Source: Sinotaia quadrata (Eukaryota > Mollusca > Gastropoda > Architaenioglossa > Viviparidae). From it: a stretch of 64,000 bases of DNA. Position numbers and translations under genes: made by a program. The stretch is taken from the NCBI GenBank assembly GCA_028829895.1, contig CM054182.1, positions 86,439,546-86,503,545 on the forward strand. Reading direction: 5' to 3'. Shown here piece by piece: positions 11,371 to 22,700 of the stretch (positions are counted from its first letter, which is position 1; each line of letters opens with the position of its first letter). The notes below the pieces were generated by a model. That model searched no databases and was not told where the DNA came from. It saw only the letters and a program-made list of their open reading frames with translations.

Positions 11371-11876
11371 TCATACATTGTTACAATTATAGGTAAGAGT
11401 GGTCAAAGTTACAAATATAGGCAATAATGAGCATGGTTACAGTTATCGGTAATAATGGGCATAGTTACAGATTCAGGCAAGAGTGACTAAGAGTGGACAT
11501 GATTACAAATAGAGGCAAGAGTCGGCATAGTTACAGATATAGTCAATAGTGGGCAAGGCTACTTTTATAGTCAATAGTGGGCAAGGCTAGCTTTATAGTC
11601 AATAGTGGGCAAGACTACAGATATAGTCAACAGTGGGCAAGACTACAGATATAGTCAATAGTGGGCAAGGCTAGCTTTATAGTCAATAGTGGGCAAGACT
11701 ACAGATATAGTCAATAGTGGGCAAGGCTACAGATATAGTCAATAGTGGGCAAGGCTACCTTTATAGTCAATAGTGGGCAAGAGTACAGATATAGTCAATA
11801 GTCAATAGTGGGCAAGGCTACTTTTATAGTCAATAGTAGGCAAGACTACAGATATAGTCAATAGTGGGCATATTAT
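11371..11876. repeat. 28-bp minisatellite, ~18 units, continuous with the previous array
   Basis: GGGCAAGGCTACAGATATAG followed by TCAATAGT. The units at 11385-11530 (for example CATGGTTACAAATATAGGCA) are intermediate between this and the preceding array, so both are one evolving repeat. Confidence 0.9.
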
Positions 11877-12097
11877 AAACGAGAAAAACTTCAGAAAAGT
11901 GAATACACTGATCAAGAGATATAGTCAAGAAATATTCAGAAAATAGACATGTTAAGATCTGTTGGTTTTTTTTAAATCTAATTTCAGAGTACCTAAGTGG
12001 GAATCTATGAGAAAAAGCAGATAAAAAACACTCGATTTTCTTAATATGGTTCGGATGCAAGAGTATGAATTCATATAGACATGAAAACGCGTGCATG

Positions 12098-12223
12098 TCA
12101 GTGCCTATGAAAATGTTTAGTAATGAGAAAACCTTTCATAAGGAGTTAAGTATGACAGTGCCTATGAAAATGTTTAGTAATGAGAAAACCTTTCATAAGG
12201 AGTTAAGTATGACAGTGCCTACA
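12098..12223. repeat. 57-bp tandem repeat, 2.2 units
   Basis: AGTGCCTATGAAAATGTTTA followed by GTAATGAGAAAACCTTTCAT is repeated at 12098 and 12155, and a third start is at 12212. Confidence 0.92.
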
Positions 12224-12430
12224 AATGGACAAAGACAAGACGCTGCACAACTGACTGAGAATGTCTGAGCACAGTACTGGTAGAAGGTTATACTGGCACT
12301 TGGTGTGATAAGAAAATGCATGCCAAACAAAGTACCTGAACAATAAATGGTATACGTGCAAAAATTCAGGTAATGAGTGATAACATGGACATCCATAGGT
12401 AAGGAGGCAATGAGTTCATGTAACTGCTAA

Positions 12431-12855
12431 AATGTACAGGTAAACAACAGTTAGAGACATAGCAATATGACTATTAAAATGTACAGGTAGACAACAGTTA
12501 GAGACATAGCAATATGACTATTAAAATGTACAGGTAGACAACAGTTAGAGACATAGCAATATGAATATTAAATAAGTACAGGTAGTCAAAACATACAGAC
12601 ATAGCAATATGACTATTAAAATGTACAGGTAGACAATACCTACAGACATAGCAATATGACTATTAAAATGTAGTGGGCAAAACAGACATAACAATATGAC
12701 TATTAAAATGTACAGGTAGACAATACCTACAGACATAGCAATATGGCTATTAAATAAGTACAGGTAGACAACAGTTAGAGACAGAGCAATATGATTATTA
12801 AATAAGTACAGGTAGTCAAAACCTAAAGACATAGCAATATGCCTCTTGAAATGTA
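12431..12855. repeat. ~48-bp minisatellite, ~8-9 units
   Basis: GTACAGGTAGACAACAGTTA followed by GAGACATAGCAATATGACTA. Some units carry AATAAGTACAGGTAGTCAAA instead. One unit near 12670 has an internal deletion. Confidence 0.93.
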
Positions 12856-13735
12856 GAGACAGACGACAGAGACCTTAGACATGATTTACAGAAGCATATA
12901 TCATGAACATAATCGTAATAGTGTATAGATAAGCTACGTACTTTAGGAGTACATACGAATCGCCCTTTCATTGATGTACTTACTGATTAGTTAGCGAACT
13001 GCAATTCTCTGAGAACAGAAATTGATGTCAATAATCTCACTCACACACAAACACACACACACACGCACGCACGCACACACACGATTTTCATAAAGATAAC
13101 CAAAATATACACAGATAAAGATAAATAAAGAAAGTATGTCACGTGACTACAGACCGCGACAAGCACCTCATAGTGAACGTATCTCGAGGTTTACGAATGT
13201 GCGTCATAGCTCCTGTTGCAAAGTGGTACGTCATAGCACCTTGTCGTCAACGTGTCGTGTCGTCCCACTGTTGACGGGAAGGGCTCAGCGATCACTCAGA
13301 GGACTTAACGTACATATTTACATATTTTAACCGAGTGACATGTCGCGAGTTAGATAGGATGGCGTTCAAGATCCGGGTGCATCTTGTTATCTTATCAGTC
13401 AGTCAGTTAAACAGATCACACCAAAACTAGGGCACTGCTTAGTTGTGTCGCACCTAAAATAAGAAGAAAGAGATTGCTTTGTTAGGGACAATTTTATGAA
13501 AGCAGAGTGGTCGGTAAGATATGACCAAGTTTACCATAGTTAGCAATCGCTAACTGAATATGCTTAAATGTTTCAGGGGTACAAGCATATTTTTTCGAGT
13601 TGATTGGTATTTAAATGGCTGCTTAGGTTTGATAGTACAGTGAGCCGGCTGAACTTTTAGATCTACACACAATTCAGGAGACGTTTATTCTTTCTACGTT
13701 TGTAGTGACGTATTCAAGCTGACAGGACACCTCTT
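12856..13735. other. Unique spacer with a CA tract and a short GC-richer segment
   Basis: CA-rich run at about 13022-13082. About 13130-13310 is richer in G+C and CpG than its surroundings, with a CACGTGAC palindrome at 13140. The plus-strand frame across it has no recognisable domain. It could be an old regulatory or exon relic; nothing decides. Confidence 0.4.
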
Positions 13736-13960
13736 GTCTCTGTATACCACTGTGTTGCATATTCATTAATAACTACAATCATTTTCTATGTCCGTGTACA
13801 GCATTCTGTTGTATATTCATTAATAACTACAATCATTTTCCATGTCCCTGTATACTGTATAGCATTCTGTTGTATATTCATTCATAACTCAATACATTTA
13901 TTTTCTACGACCATTTCAATTATTCTGTTGTTAATAATTGCCGGACAATATCATTTCCCA
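13736..13960. repeat. ~60-bp degenerate repeat, 3-4 units
   Basis: CTGTTGTATATTCATTAATA followed by ACTACAATCATTTTC recurs with small indels and with CCCTGTATA in between. Confidence 0.85.
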
Positions 13961-14002
13961 TGGTCCTGTATATAATTATATCGTACTACAAGATATCATT
14001 TC

Positions 14003-14184
14003 CTATGATCCTGAGATCAGGGTTTGCTAGAAATTTTCCTATGATCCTGAGATCAGGGTTTGCTAGAAATTTTCCTATGATCCTGAGATCAGGGTTTGTT
14101 AGAAATTTTCCTATGATCCTGAGATCAGGGTTTGCTAGAAATTTTCCTATGATCCTGAGATCAGGGTTTGCTAGAAATTTTCGT
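14003..14184. repeat. 36-bp minisatellite, 5 units, palindromic core
   Basis: TTTTCCTATGATCCTGAGAT followed by CAGGGTTTGCTAGAAA. Each unit contains the near-palindrome CCTGAGATCAGG. Nearly perfect units, one G/T variant. Confidence 0.95.
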
Positions 14185-14365
14185 GATATTAAATATTATT
14201 CATAAACACACACAAACGTATGCTTCATTTCATAACAAGATTATTTTTTTACAGAAACCTATATTGATGCATTGTTAGAAAACTTGTCAAATATAAAGTG
14301 GGGAAATAAATTATCGAATACTTCACTGAATTGACTGTTGCAACGACTACTGAAACAAAATTAAC

Positions 14366-14452
14366 GTGCCCTCAAAAGAGTGGTCGGTTTAACGTGCCCA
14401 CTAAATAGTGATCGGTTTAACGTGCCCACAAAATAGTGATCGGTTTAACTGA
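14366..14452. repeat. ~28-bp repeat, 3 units
   Basis: AACGTGCCCACAAAATAGTG followed by ATCGGTTT, three units, the first slightly diverged. Confidence 0.9.
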
Positions 14453-14639
14453 AACTGGTTGAATGCTGACTAAATTGTATTTTTAGTTAGTGTTTACAGA
14501 AAACGGCAATGGACTTACATCAAGAAAATTGACAAACAAAAAAAGACAGTTGATCAATCTGCATAGAAGTGTTTTTTCTTTAGTTTTGTGTCAACTTTGA
14601 ATCAGTGCTGAAACTGCACATCTCCAGTAATGTGTTTCA

Positions 14640-14780
14640 CCTGTCGTGCCATAGCTCTACTAGAATAATTATTTGGTGTGCCAGAGTGATACTAGAATAA
14701 TTATCTGGTTGTGCCATAGCTCTACTAGAATAAACATTATCTGGTGTGCCATAGTAATAATAGAATAATTATTTTAATTG
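14640..14780. repeat. ~37-bp degenerate repeat, 4 units
   Basis: GTGCCATAGCTCTACTAGAA followed by TAATTATCTGGT, with small indels in each unit. Confidence 0.85.
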
Positions 14781-15516
14781 TATGGCTTTGTGTCGATCAA
14801 CACAGTGCTTAAAATGGTGGTCTGTGAAGCGTTCATTACTCTAATATGAAATACAAATAGACTGACTACATTTCAACAGACTGACCTGAACTCAGAATAC
14901 ATTAACTATGGATCCTGCCACAAGTTCCAGAGTGGCTTTAGTAACGACTGTGATCAAATTGACTTCGAATCACGATAAAAGTTTCACGATGACTTTAATG
15001 ACGACGACAGTTGTGGTGAAACTACTGTGCAGATTGCGGTTGATGTTGTGTGATCTGGAATTTTCCAGTCGAAGTGCCTCCAGATGATTGAAAATAACAC
15101 CTTTAAAATTTCCAGGAATTGAAAGATTTGAATTTTTTAAAAATTATCATTCTGCAGCGCGTCACATTGGAATTACAGGATCGGAAGCATTTGGTGCCTC
15201 TTAAATATAAACACCAAGATATATATTCTTCTGTATAAACATGATGAATTTGCACATGTCAACTAATAACAACCAGTAGAAAGGGTATGAAGATCAACAA
15301 TATGCAGATACGAATGTTCCTCCAATAAACAACTTGCAGACACGAATGTTCCTCCGATCCACACAAACGATAAATAAACATCAGATATCACAGCCAAATT
15401 GATGGCGGTTTAAAATCGATATCAACAAAGAAAACAAAGATAACACAAACTGTTCAAATCACTAACACAAAACAAATCAATGGGAACTGGCCGTCACAGA
15501 GCGTCTAACGTTATTC
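14781..15516. other. 3' flank of the UGT gene
   Basis: Sequence downstream of the minus-strand UGT stop. No close AATAAA equivalent (TTTATT on the plus strand) is evident in the first 200 bases. TTTAAT near 14773 would be an ATTAAA signal but is about 740 bases away. A short direct repeat (GACACGAATGTTCCTCC) lies at about 15310-15357. No other gene seen. Confidence 0.4.
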
Positions 15517-17256
15517 TCACCCACACTCCAACCTTCTCGTGTAACTTCTGCTCTGTGGCTTGTCTGTGCCAAGCTTAAACAGAAAAATTCTTGGGAAAGC
15601 CAGGAAGGATTTTTTACAAGATCTGATAACCTTTCTGAAAATCCGCCGACTCTTCTTGTCGCACACAGAGATGGTTCTCTCGCTCAGGAACAGCAATAAC
15701 ACACGTTGCCGGCGTTCTTTCTTGCAAGCAAAGTTGACAATCAAATATATGGTGGAGATAAAAATGGTAGCGATTGTCAAGGCGCACACGACCAGGAATC
15801 CAATAACGTCAAAGAGGAGGAACTGGTACAGGGGCATGTCGTGCCCGGACGAACGCATGTACGCACCTCCATACTGCATGACGTGCTCTAACCAGAAAGC
15901 CGCTTCATCCATGGGCACGTGATACTGCTGCCGGAAGAGACGCGATGCAGCTGAAATGGCTTGCTTGTATTTGGGGTTGCCAGCCACCATCAGAATAGTT
16001 GACACCCACTCCTCCACGCTAGCCGTTCGCAGGTCGACCACCTCGGCAAAGCCTTTGATTCGCATTCGCTCTGCGTTGTAAGGCTGGTCGCCAAACATGG
16101 GCGTGGCGACTACTGGTACGGCATGGTACAGCGCCTCGTATTGGCCATTCTTGCCGCAGTGACTCACAAAGACCTTGGTATTGGGATGACCCAGGAGATC
16201 GTTCTGGGGAATCCACGTTGAGGTCAGAATCCTCTCTGGATCTGGTGATGTCAGGTTGGACCTGAAAATCACTTTGTATGGCAGCTGTTTGAAGACGGCC
16301 CACAGCTTTTTGCTAATGACCTCCGGGACATCGAGAACGTAGCTGCCAAAGGTCACGATCACCACCCCCTCCTTGGCATCATCCATGAAGCGCTGTAGGT
16401 TCGGGGGCAGCGCTTTTGCAGGGCCTGTGGCAGTGCCGCCGATTAGTTTGATGTTGGGCAAAGTAGGTCGCGGGTAGTCGAGAATGTGGTCCATCTCTAT
16501 TAGCCAGATCTCCGCCCTCGCCACAAGCATGTCCGCTGATATGTAAGGTCTCTCAGGAGCATAGCGGGCGACAGCGTCCGTGTACATAAAGGGATCCACC
16601 ATGCTCCAAATGATCGCCACGAGCGTGTTCAGCACCCTCTGGAAAAACGACATCCGGTCACTCACTTTAAATATGGGCATGGGCAGAACGGCGGGAGAGA
16701 AGGGGATCCTCTGATCCAGAGGGTGGTAAATGGAGCCCAGAAAAGCGAACGGCACTCCCATTTTGTAAGGCAACACTGCCAGCATTTTTACTTGCGGCAA
16801 ATTGTCGATGACGACGAGGTCCGGCTTGATGTCCCGGATCTGCCTGAAGAGCGACTCATTCCGAAGCGTGCTGTCGCAGAAGCCCTTGATGAGGCCAATC
16901 ATCATGACGATGTCTTCCCTCTCGCCGTTGAAGTAGCTGTCTCGGGAGCTGAACATGGCAGTGTCCTCGACGTTCACGGTCGTGGCGTAGTTGATGGCAG
17001 TGAAATTTTTCATGTTCAGCTGCCCCTTGCGCACGAGGTAGTCGGGCATTGTAATCCAGACGTCGTGGCCACGCGCGTGCAGGGCGCGCGCTACATTGGT
17101 GTGGTAGTTAGTGTGGCTGGTCAGCGGATTGGGCAGCATGACCACCCGCTTGCCTGCAGCCTCTGGCAGGCCCAAGAGTCCGCTCATCGCCAAGATCAGT
17201 GCGGACCCCCATAATTGACGAGATAACATAGACGACGACCCAGCACGAGTGACCAT
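15517..17256 (-). CDS. Membrane-anchored UDP-glycosyltransferase (UGT), single exon
   Basis: Transfers a sugar from a UDP-sugar to small lipophilic acceptors, normally on the lumenal face of the ER (family knowledge). Starting at the ATG at 17256 gives 579 residues. The open frame extends to a GTG at 17298, just inside an upstream stop (17305-17307), but GTG is not an animal start. The ATG at 17229 would place the hydrophobic signal segment (LWGSALILAMSGLLGL) right after the start and is an equal alternative. His48 in TSHTNY and Asp151 in VVIDNL fit the catalytic His-Asp pair. Residues 348-392 form the donor-site signature, from WIPQNDLLGH through FVSHCGKNGQ to MFGDQPYN. A transmembrane helix spans about 478-511. 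The basic tail after it (512-579) is about 68 residues, well beyond the ~20-residue tail of vertebrate UGTs, and lacks a terminal dilysine. The ORF is clearly more GC-rich than its flanks and intact. Acceptor and sugar cannot be inferred. Confidence 0.95.
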   Translation of the reverse strand: MVTRAGSSSMLSRQLWGSALILAMSGLLGLPEAAGKRVVMLPNPLTSHTNYHTNVARALHARGHDVWITMPDYLVRKGQLNMKNFTAINYATTVNVEDTAMFSSRDSYFNGEREDIVMMIGLIKGFCDSTLRNESLFRQIRDIKPDLVVIDNLPQVKMLAVLPYKMGVPFAFLGSIYHPLDQRIPFSPAVLPMPIFKVSDRMSFFQRVLNTLVAIIWSMVDPFMYTDAVARYAPERPYISADMLVARAEIWLIEMDHILDYPRPTLPNIKLIGGTATGPAKALPPNLQRFMDDAKEGVVIVTFGSYVLDVPEVISKKLWAVFKQLPYKVIFRSNLTSPDPERILTSTWIPQNDLLGHPNTKVFVSHCGKNGQYEALYHAVPVVATPMFGDQPYNAERMRIKGFAEVVDLRTASVEEWVSTILMVAGNPKYKQAISAASRLFRQQYHVPMDEAAFWLEHVMQYGGAYMRSSGHDMPLYQFLLFDVIGFLVVCALTIATIFISTIYLIVNFACKKERRQRVLLLFLSERTISVCDKKSRRIFRKVIRSCKKSFLAFPRIFLFKLGTDKPQSRSYTRRLECG

Positions 17257-18004
<748 letters not shown>

Positions 18005-18412
18005 ATACGCAAGATCATATCTATTGGAATACAGCCAATCTCTAGTCATGACAAAGGATTCCACTGAAATTCAGCCAATGCATAGTCATAACAAACGAGA
18101 TCTCTATTGGAATACAGCCAATTTCTAGTCATGACAAAAGAAAGGATTCCATTGAAATTCAGCCGATGCATAGCCATAACAAACGAGAAGATATCTATTG
18201 GAATACAGCCAGTACATAGTCATAACAAACGAGAGGATATCTATTGGAATACAGCCAATGCATAGTCATAACAAACGAGAGGATATCTATTGGAATACAG
18301 CCAATGCATAGTCATAACAAACGAGAGGATATCTATTGGAATACAGCCAGTACATAGTCATAACAAACGAGAGGATATCTATTGGAATACAGCCAATACA
18401 TAGTCAAACAAA
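18005..18412. repeat. 46-bp minisatellite, ~8 units
   Basis: GATATCTATTGGAATACAGC followed by CAATGCATAGTCATAACAAA. The first units alternate with a TTCCATTGAAATTCAGCC variant; the later ones are nearly identical. Confidence 0.93.
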
Positions 18413-18483
18413 AGGTCAGTGCTATTCAAACCACGATGGCGCAGGTACGGCACTTTGAAAATATCCAACCATTATTGCAATAG

Positions 18484-18829
18484 GTGACAAGTAAGTACAC
18501 TTGTTTATTGATCACACTCGCATACACAACAGTAGATGACAAATCATTACACTTGTTTATTGATCACACTCGCATACGCAACAGTAGATGACAAGTCATT
18601 ACACTTGTTTATTGGTAAAACTCACACAACAGTAGGTTACATTACACTTGTTTACTGGTCAAACTCACATTCACAACAGTAGATGACAAGTCATTGCACT
18701 TGTTCATTGATCAAACTCACATAAACAACAGTAGATGACAAGTCATTACACTTGTTTACTGGTCAAACTCACGTACACAACAGTATATGACAAATCATCA
18801 CACTTGTTTACTGATCAAACGCACTGTGG
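18484..18829. repeat. ~52-bp minisatellite, ~6 units, interrupted by family F
   Basis: GACAAGTCATTACACTTGTT followed by TATTGATCACACTCGCATAC and ACAACAGTA. The last unit breaks off after TGATCAAACGCAC, where copy F1 begins. The left breakpoint of block A falls in the last unit. Confidence 0.92.
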
Positions 18830-19880
18830 CAGAGTAAATTTGCCTATCCCTTTTTCTATACTTAATAATTATATCTGTGTTGCCAATGTAAACGTGACCC
18901 GACCTTAGGCACTGCTTATGATGATATGTTTGAAGTAAACAACTTAGATGAAAATGTGCTAGAAGTTACTGATGAAATCCAAACCAATTCCAACTGGATG
19001 AGTAGTTTTTCTGAATAATAGTCTCATACTTGTTCAAAACAAATTCATCCAATGGGGATGGACCAAAATGTTACTTTATTGAAGAACGTCTAGATTTCTT
19101 AACAGCTTAATTTGAACATAACTGGAGTTTCGTCATAAAGGCGATCATTAGCTTATGGTAAGTTAATTGACTGATAAGAAAGGAATGGATTTAGAAATTT
19201 TTTTTGTATATGTTTGCTATTGTTCTAGAATTTGGGTGGAGAATACTTTATATAAATGAACCATTATTTGTTCACTAATTTGATTACGTTGTACATTATT
19301 CTTGTGAATTTTGATTGACGCTATATTTTTTATGCTGTGTGAATTAGGCTAATGAATATTGTTGCAGGATTTGTGGGTTGAGAATGTTTGCAAGAAAGTA
19401 GTTTCAGAAATGAAATATGTCTGAAATTTAGCGCTGCCTTAATTTGACTTTTGCAGAGAAGAGCGCACCTTTTCTCTCTGATGACCTGCTGCAGACTACA
19501 GTGGCCACAGTATTCTACCGAATCACGTTGCTGTGTGTCTGTCCAACGTCATTTTCGAACCTTTCAGTAAACGTGTTGCTGTAAGCTGATTCCTGTGGTT
19601 TCCATTCGAGCATCAATATGGCGAAAAGTGAGGCTTAGTTTGTTCTCGGGAATTCATGAAGATTATTTTTAACATTCCTTGTGGTGTAGTGAGTAGAGCA
19701 CACGAAGATTTCAGAACATTTCCCCTGATGTGCTTGATAGCGCATGTGACATTCTGGACGATTCTCCACGGTGTGCTTGAAGAGCACATCAAAGATTTTG
19801 GAACAGTTGTGTAACATGCCTCGACGGAGTACGTGAGACATAAAAGGTTCTGTACCTTGACTTTAATTATTTCTCTAAAA
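18822..19880 (+). repeat. Dispersed repeat family F, copy F1 (~1.06 kb)
   Basis: Begins at TGTGGCAGAGTAAATTTGCC and aligns along its length with 33315-34372 (F4) and 54528-55582 (F6), and over its first ~450 bp with F2 and F3. No coding frame. It contains ATGGTAAGTTAA, then ATTGTTGCAGGATT, then ACTTTTGCAGAG, which look like one splice donor and two acceptors. The family is unrecognised: it could be a non-autonomous transposon, a long terminal repeat or duplicated gene-flank DNA. Confidence 0.85.
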
Positions 19881-20696
19881 CTCCAATCTCAATTCTGTAG
19901 TGATTTATATCCATGAACTTGTAAAGTGTAAAGTATTTCCCAACCACTACCACAAAAATGGGTTGTTTCAGCCCACAGAAACCACTTCGACTTGCCGGCC
20001 GACGATTGTGAGCCGTATTAATCGTAAACGAATTTTCAGAAGTCGGCGTGTTTTCTTACAAGAGTCTAACTATTTGAGAATAACGTAATTTGTAGTTATT
20101 CCAAATCACAATGCCTTCGTAACGTATTAAGCAGCCTAAAGTGCTTTGATACCAAATGAGAATGTCTTGTTTTGAAGTAAACAAAACGTGTGTCTTCATC
20201 TAAGTGAAGCCATTCAAGAAATTATTATTCGGTAATAGAAAAAAAATCAGTTAGAAACCTGCACGGAACCGAAGGAACCAAGCATCGTTGGCACAAACGA
20301 ATTTGATTATAACCGACGGCAGATTAATCAAAACAAGAATCTGTAAGATTAGATTATTGCCTAGCTACCAGCTATTCTTATAAATATATAGTCAATTGTT
20401 CCATTTTCGATATTTTGAACCGTTTTTCCATAAACAGAACCAAATTCAGTTTTCGTTAAATTAACAAATGAACGCGACATCTTTCCAATTCTCTGAAATT
20501 CTTTTAAAACAAACAAACAAACAAAACACCCTTGTGCTTGGCATGTCACACATTTGCACTCTTTCCCTCTCACTTGTGACAGTCACGCCATTGTAGAATG
20601 TTTGGTGTGGCTTTCACTCTCATTGTGACAGTCACATCGTTGTAGAATGCTTCGTGCGGCTGTCACTGTTTCTCAAAAGTCGTCATATGTAATTTG
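19881..20696. other. Unique core of block A
   Basis: No convincing gene. A 62-codon plus-strand frame (19900-20088) is retained in the second copy with two amino-acid changes but opens with GTG. At 20565-20670 a ~58-bp unit containing TTGTGACAGTCAC and TTGTAGAATG is duplicated. Confidence 0.5.
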
Positions 20697-21250
20697 TACT
20701 AATAACTGTTAACTGTAGTTCAATAGCGCAGTATTTCTTAGTACAAATGTAATAACTGTTAACTGTAGTTCAATAGCGCAGCATTTCTTAGTACAAATGT
20801 AATAACTGTTAACTGTAGTTCAATAGCGCAGTATTTCTTAGTACAAATGTAATAACTGTTAACTGTAGTTCAATAGCGCAGTATTTCTTAGTACAAATGT
20901 AATAACTGTTAACTGTAGTTCAATAGCGCAGTATGTCTTAGTACAAATGTAATAACTGTTAACTGTAGTTCAATAGCGCAGTATGTCTTAGTACAAATGT
21001 AATAACTGTTAACTGTAGTTCAATAGCGCAGTATGTCTTAGTACAAATGTAATAACTGTTAACTGTAGTTCAATAGCGCAGTATGTCTTAGTACAAATGT
21101 AATAACTGTTAACTGTAGTTCAATAGCGCAGTATTTCTTAGTACAAATGTAATAACTGTTAACTGTAGTTCAATAGCGCAGTATTTCTTAGTACAAATGT
21201 AATAACTGTTAACTGTAGTTCAATAGCGCAGTATGTCTTAGTACAAATGT
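20697..21250. repeat. 50-bp minisatellite, 11 units
   Basis: TAATAACTGTTAACTGTAGT followed by TCAATAGCGCAGTATTTCTT. Period is exactly 50. Units differ mainly at TATTTCT versus TATGTCT. The copy at 56400-57050 has 13 units. Confidence 0.98.
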
Positions 21251-21420
21251 ACGCAACGCAAACGGTACTCTCTTTCACAAAGCGGATAAGACTGTCACGA
21301 TCTCTGTGTGACGTCACATACGCTAAAAGCAGATAGTCCAATCAAAATTGACATTTAAGTTTTGAATAAGTCGACATTGCATTTGACTGTAAGAAAAACA
21401 AAACGATACTAATCTTCACT

Positions 21421-21650
21421 ATAGAACATATTTTGTTTATCAATCTTGACTACTACAAGTGTGTAGGCCTGGTCGTTAGAACATATTTTGTTTATCAATC
21501 TTGACTACTACAAGTGTGTAGGCCTGGTCGTTAGAACATATTTTCTTTATCAATCTTGACTACTACATGCGTGTAGGCCTGGTCGTTAGAACATATTTTG
21601 TTTATCAATCTTGACTACTACAAGTGTGTAGGCCTGGTCGTTAGACGGTA
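21421..21650. repeat. 55-bp minisatellite, 4 units
   Basis: AACATATTTTGTTTATCAAT followed by CTTGACTACTACAAGTGTGT and AGGCCTGGTCGTTAG. The matching array in the second block (57215-58073) has 16 units. Confidence 0.98.
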
Positions 21651-22324
21651 CGCGACGCACGATTCGTTGTGTTTAGTTCGTCTCTCGTGATTTGCTAACC
21701 CGTTGTCGGGTATCTACATTCAGTCACGGCATTAATATTTTTCAAACACTTTACAAAATATCATTTTTTTAAAAACGGTATATTGATTTGGTACTCAAGA
21801 TATCTCTTCTCAGCTTTCGTTGTTAATTAAACAACAGCGTGCTGATGGTGCATGCTGACATGAAACCTTCAGGTAATTTCACATCACTAACATGCACAAA
21901 TTTCTTTCATATATCCTAAACTGAAAAATCGGGGAGAGATGATCCCCTAGACTCCAGAGCAAGGCATGCCACAGGCATGCAATCATGTCTCCCCAAAGTT
22001 AAAACTGTTTCAATATTGTTCAGTCACGTGGCTTGTATGTGAGTAAATAAAATGGTAATAAGTAAAATTGTTTTAACTGTAACGATTATATATATTAAGG
22101 CACACGTCTATAGACTTAGTCATACATCCTGCGCATTTTTTCACTTACTGACGCCACCTTCACTTAGACCTACTGTCTTATTCACACCCAAATTTATTAA
22201 AGTATAATTGCATTTTCACTCGCATTAGCATTATGATATATTTAGTGACATTACTAAAACAATATACCATTGGCTTACTACTGTAATTACTCATCCACTG
22301 ATTTACTAATGCAACAAGATATCC
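21651..22324. other. Unique sequence at the right side of block A
   Basis: No gene. It is shared with 58074-58714 up to position 22287. From about 22250 the sequence starts to resemble the 27-bp array that follows. Confidence 0.5.
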
Positions 22325-22700
22325 ACCGATTCAAGTAATACAACCGTACACACTCGATTTACTAATAAAACCATAGATACTCGATATACTAATAAAACCG
22401 TACATACTCGATATACTAATATAACCATACATACTCGATATACTAATATAACCATACATACTCGATATACTAATATAACCATACATACTCGATATACTAA
22501 TATAACCATACATACTCGATGTACTAATATAACCATACATACTCGATATACTAATATAACCATACATACTCGATATACTAATAAAACCATACACACTCGA
22601 CTTACTAAATATAACCATACACACTCGACTCACTAATACAACCATACACACTCGATTTACTAATACAACCAAACACACTCGATTTACTAATACAACCACA
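22325..22700. repeat. 27-bp minisatellite, ~13 units
   Basis: ACTCGATATACTAATATAAC followed by CATACAT. Edge units are diverged. In-frame length gives two long minus-strand frames that are not genes. Confidence 0.95.

Larger units (their letters stand above)
18800..22287 (+). repeat. Segmental duplication block A (donor copy)
   Basis: Matches 54506-58714 in the same orientation. Differences are sparse substitutions, a few small indels and array copy number. Homology starts inside the last unit of the 52-bp array and stops at GCTTACTACTGTAAT. Sequences outside these limits do not match. The block contains F1, a unique core and two minisatellites. Confidence 0.95.

Noticed and set aside
16723..17214. 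Long plus-strand frames antisense to the UGT (also 15560-15922)
   Set aside because: Shadows of a GC-rich coding sequence on the other strand; their translations show no domain.
19900..20088. 62-codon frame in block A, retained in A'
   Set aside because: GTG start, no domain; two amino-acid changes in 62 codons do not suggest constraint beyond the recency of duplication.
20697..21250. Regular ~50-bp repeats considered as a CRISPR array
   Set aside because: Units are contiguous with no unique spacers, and the window is animal DNA. The same applies to the 27-30-bp arrays.
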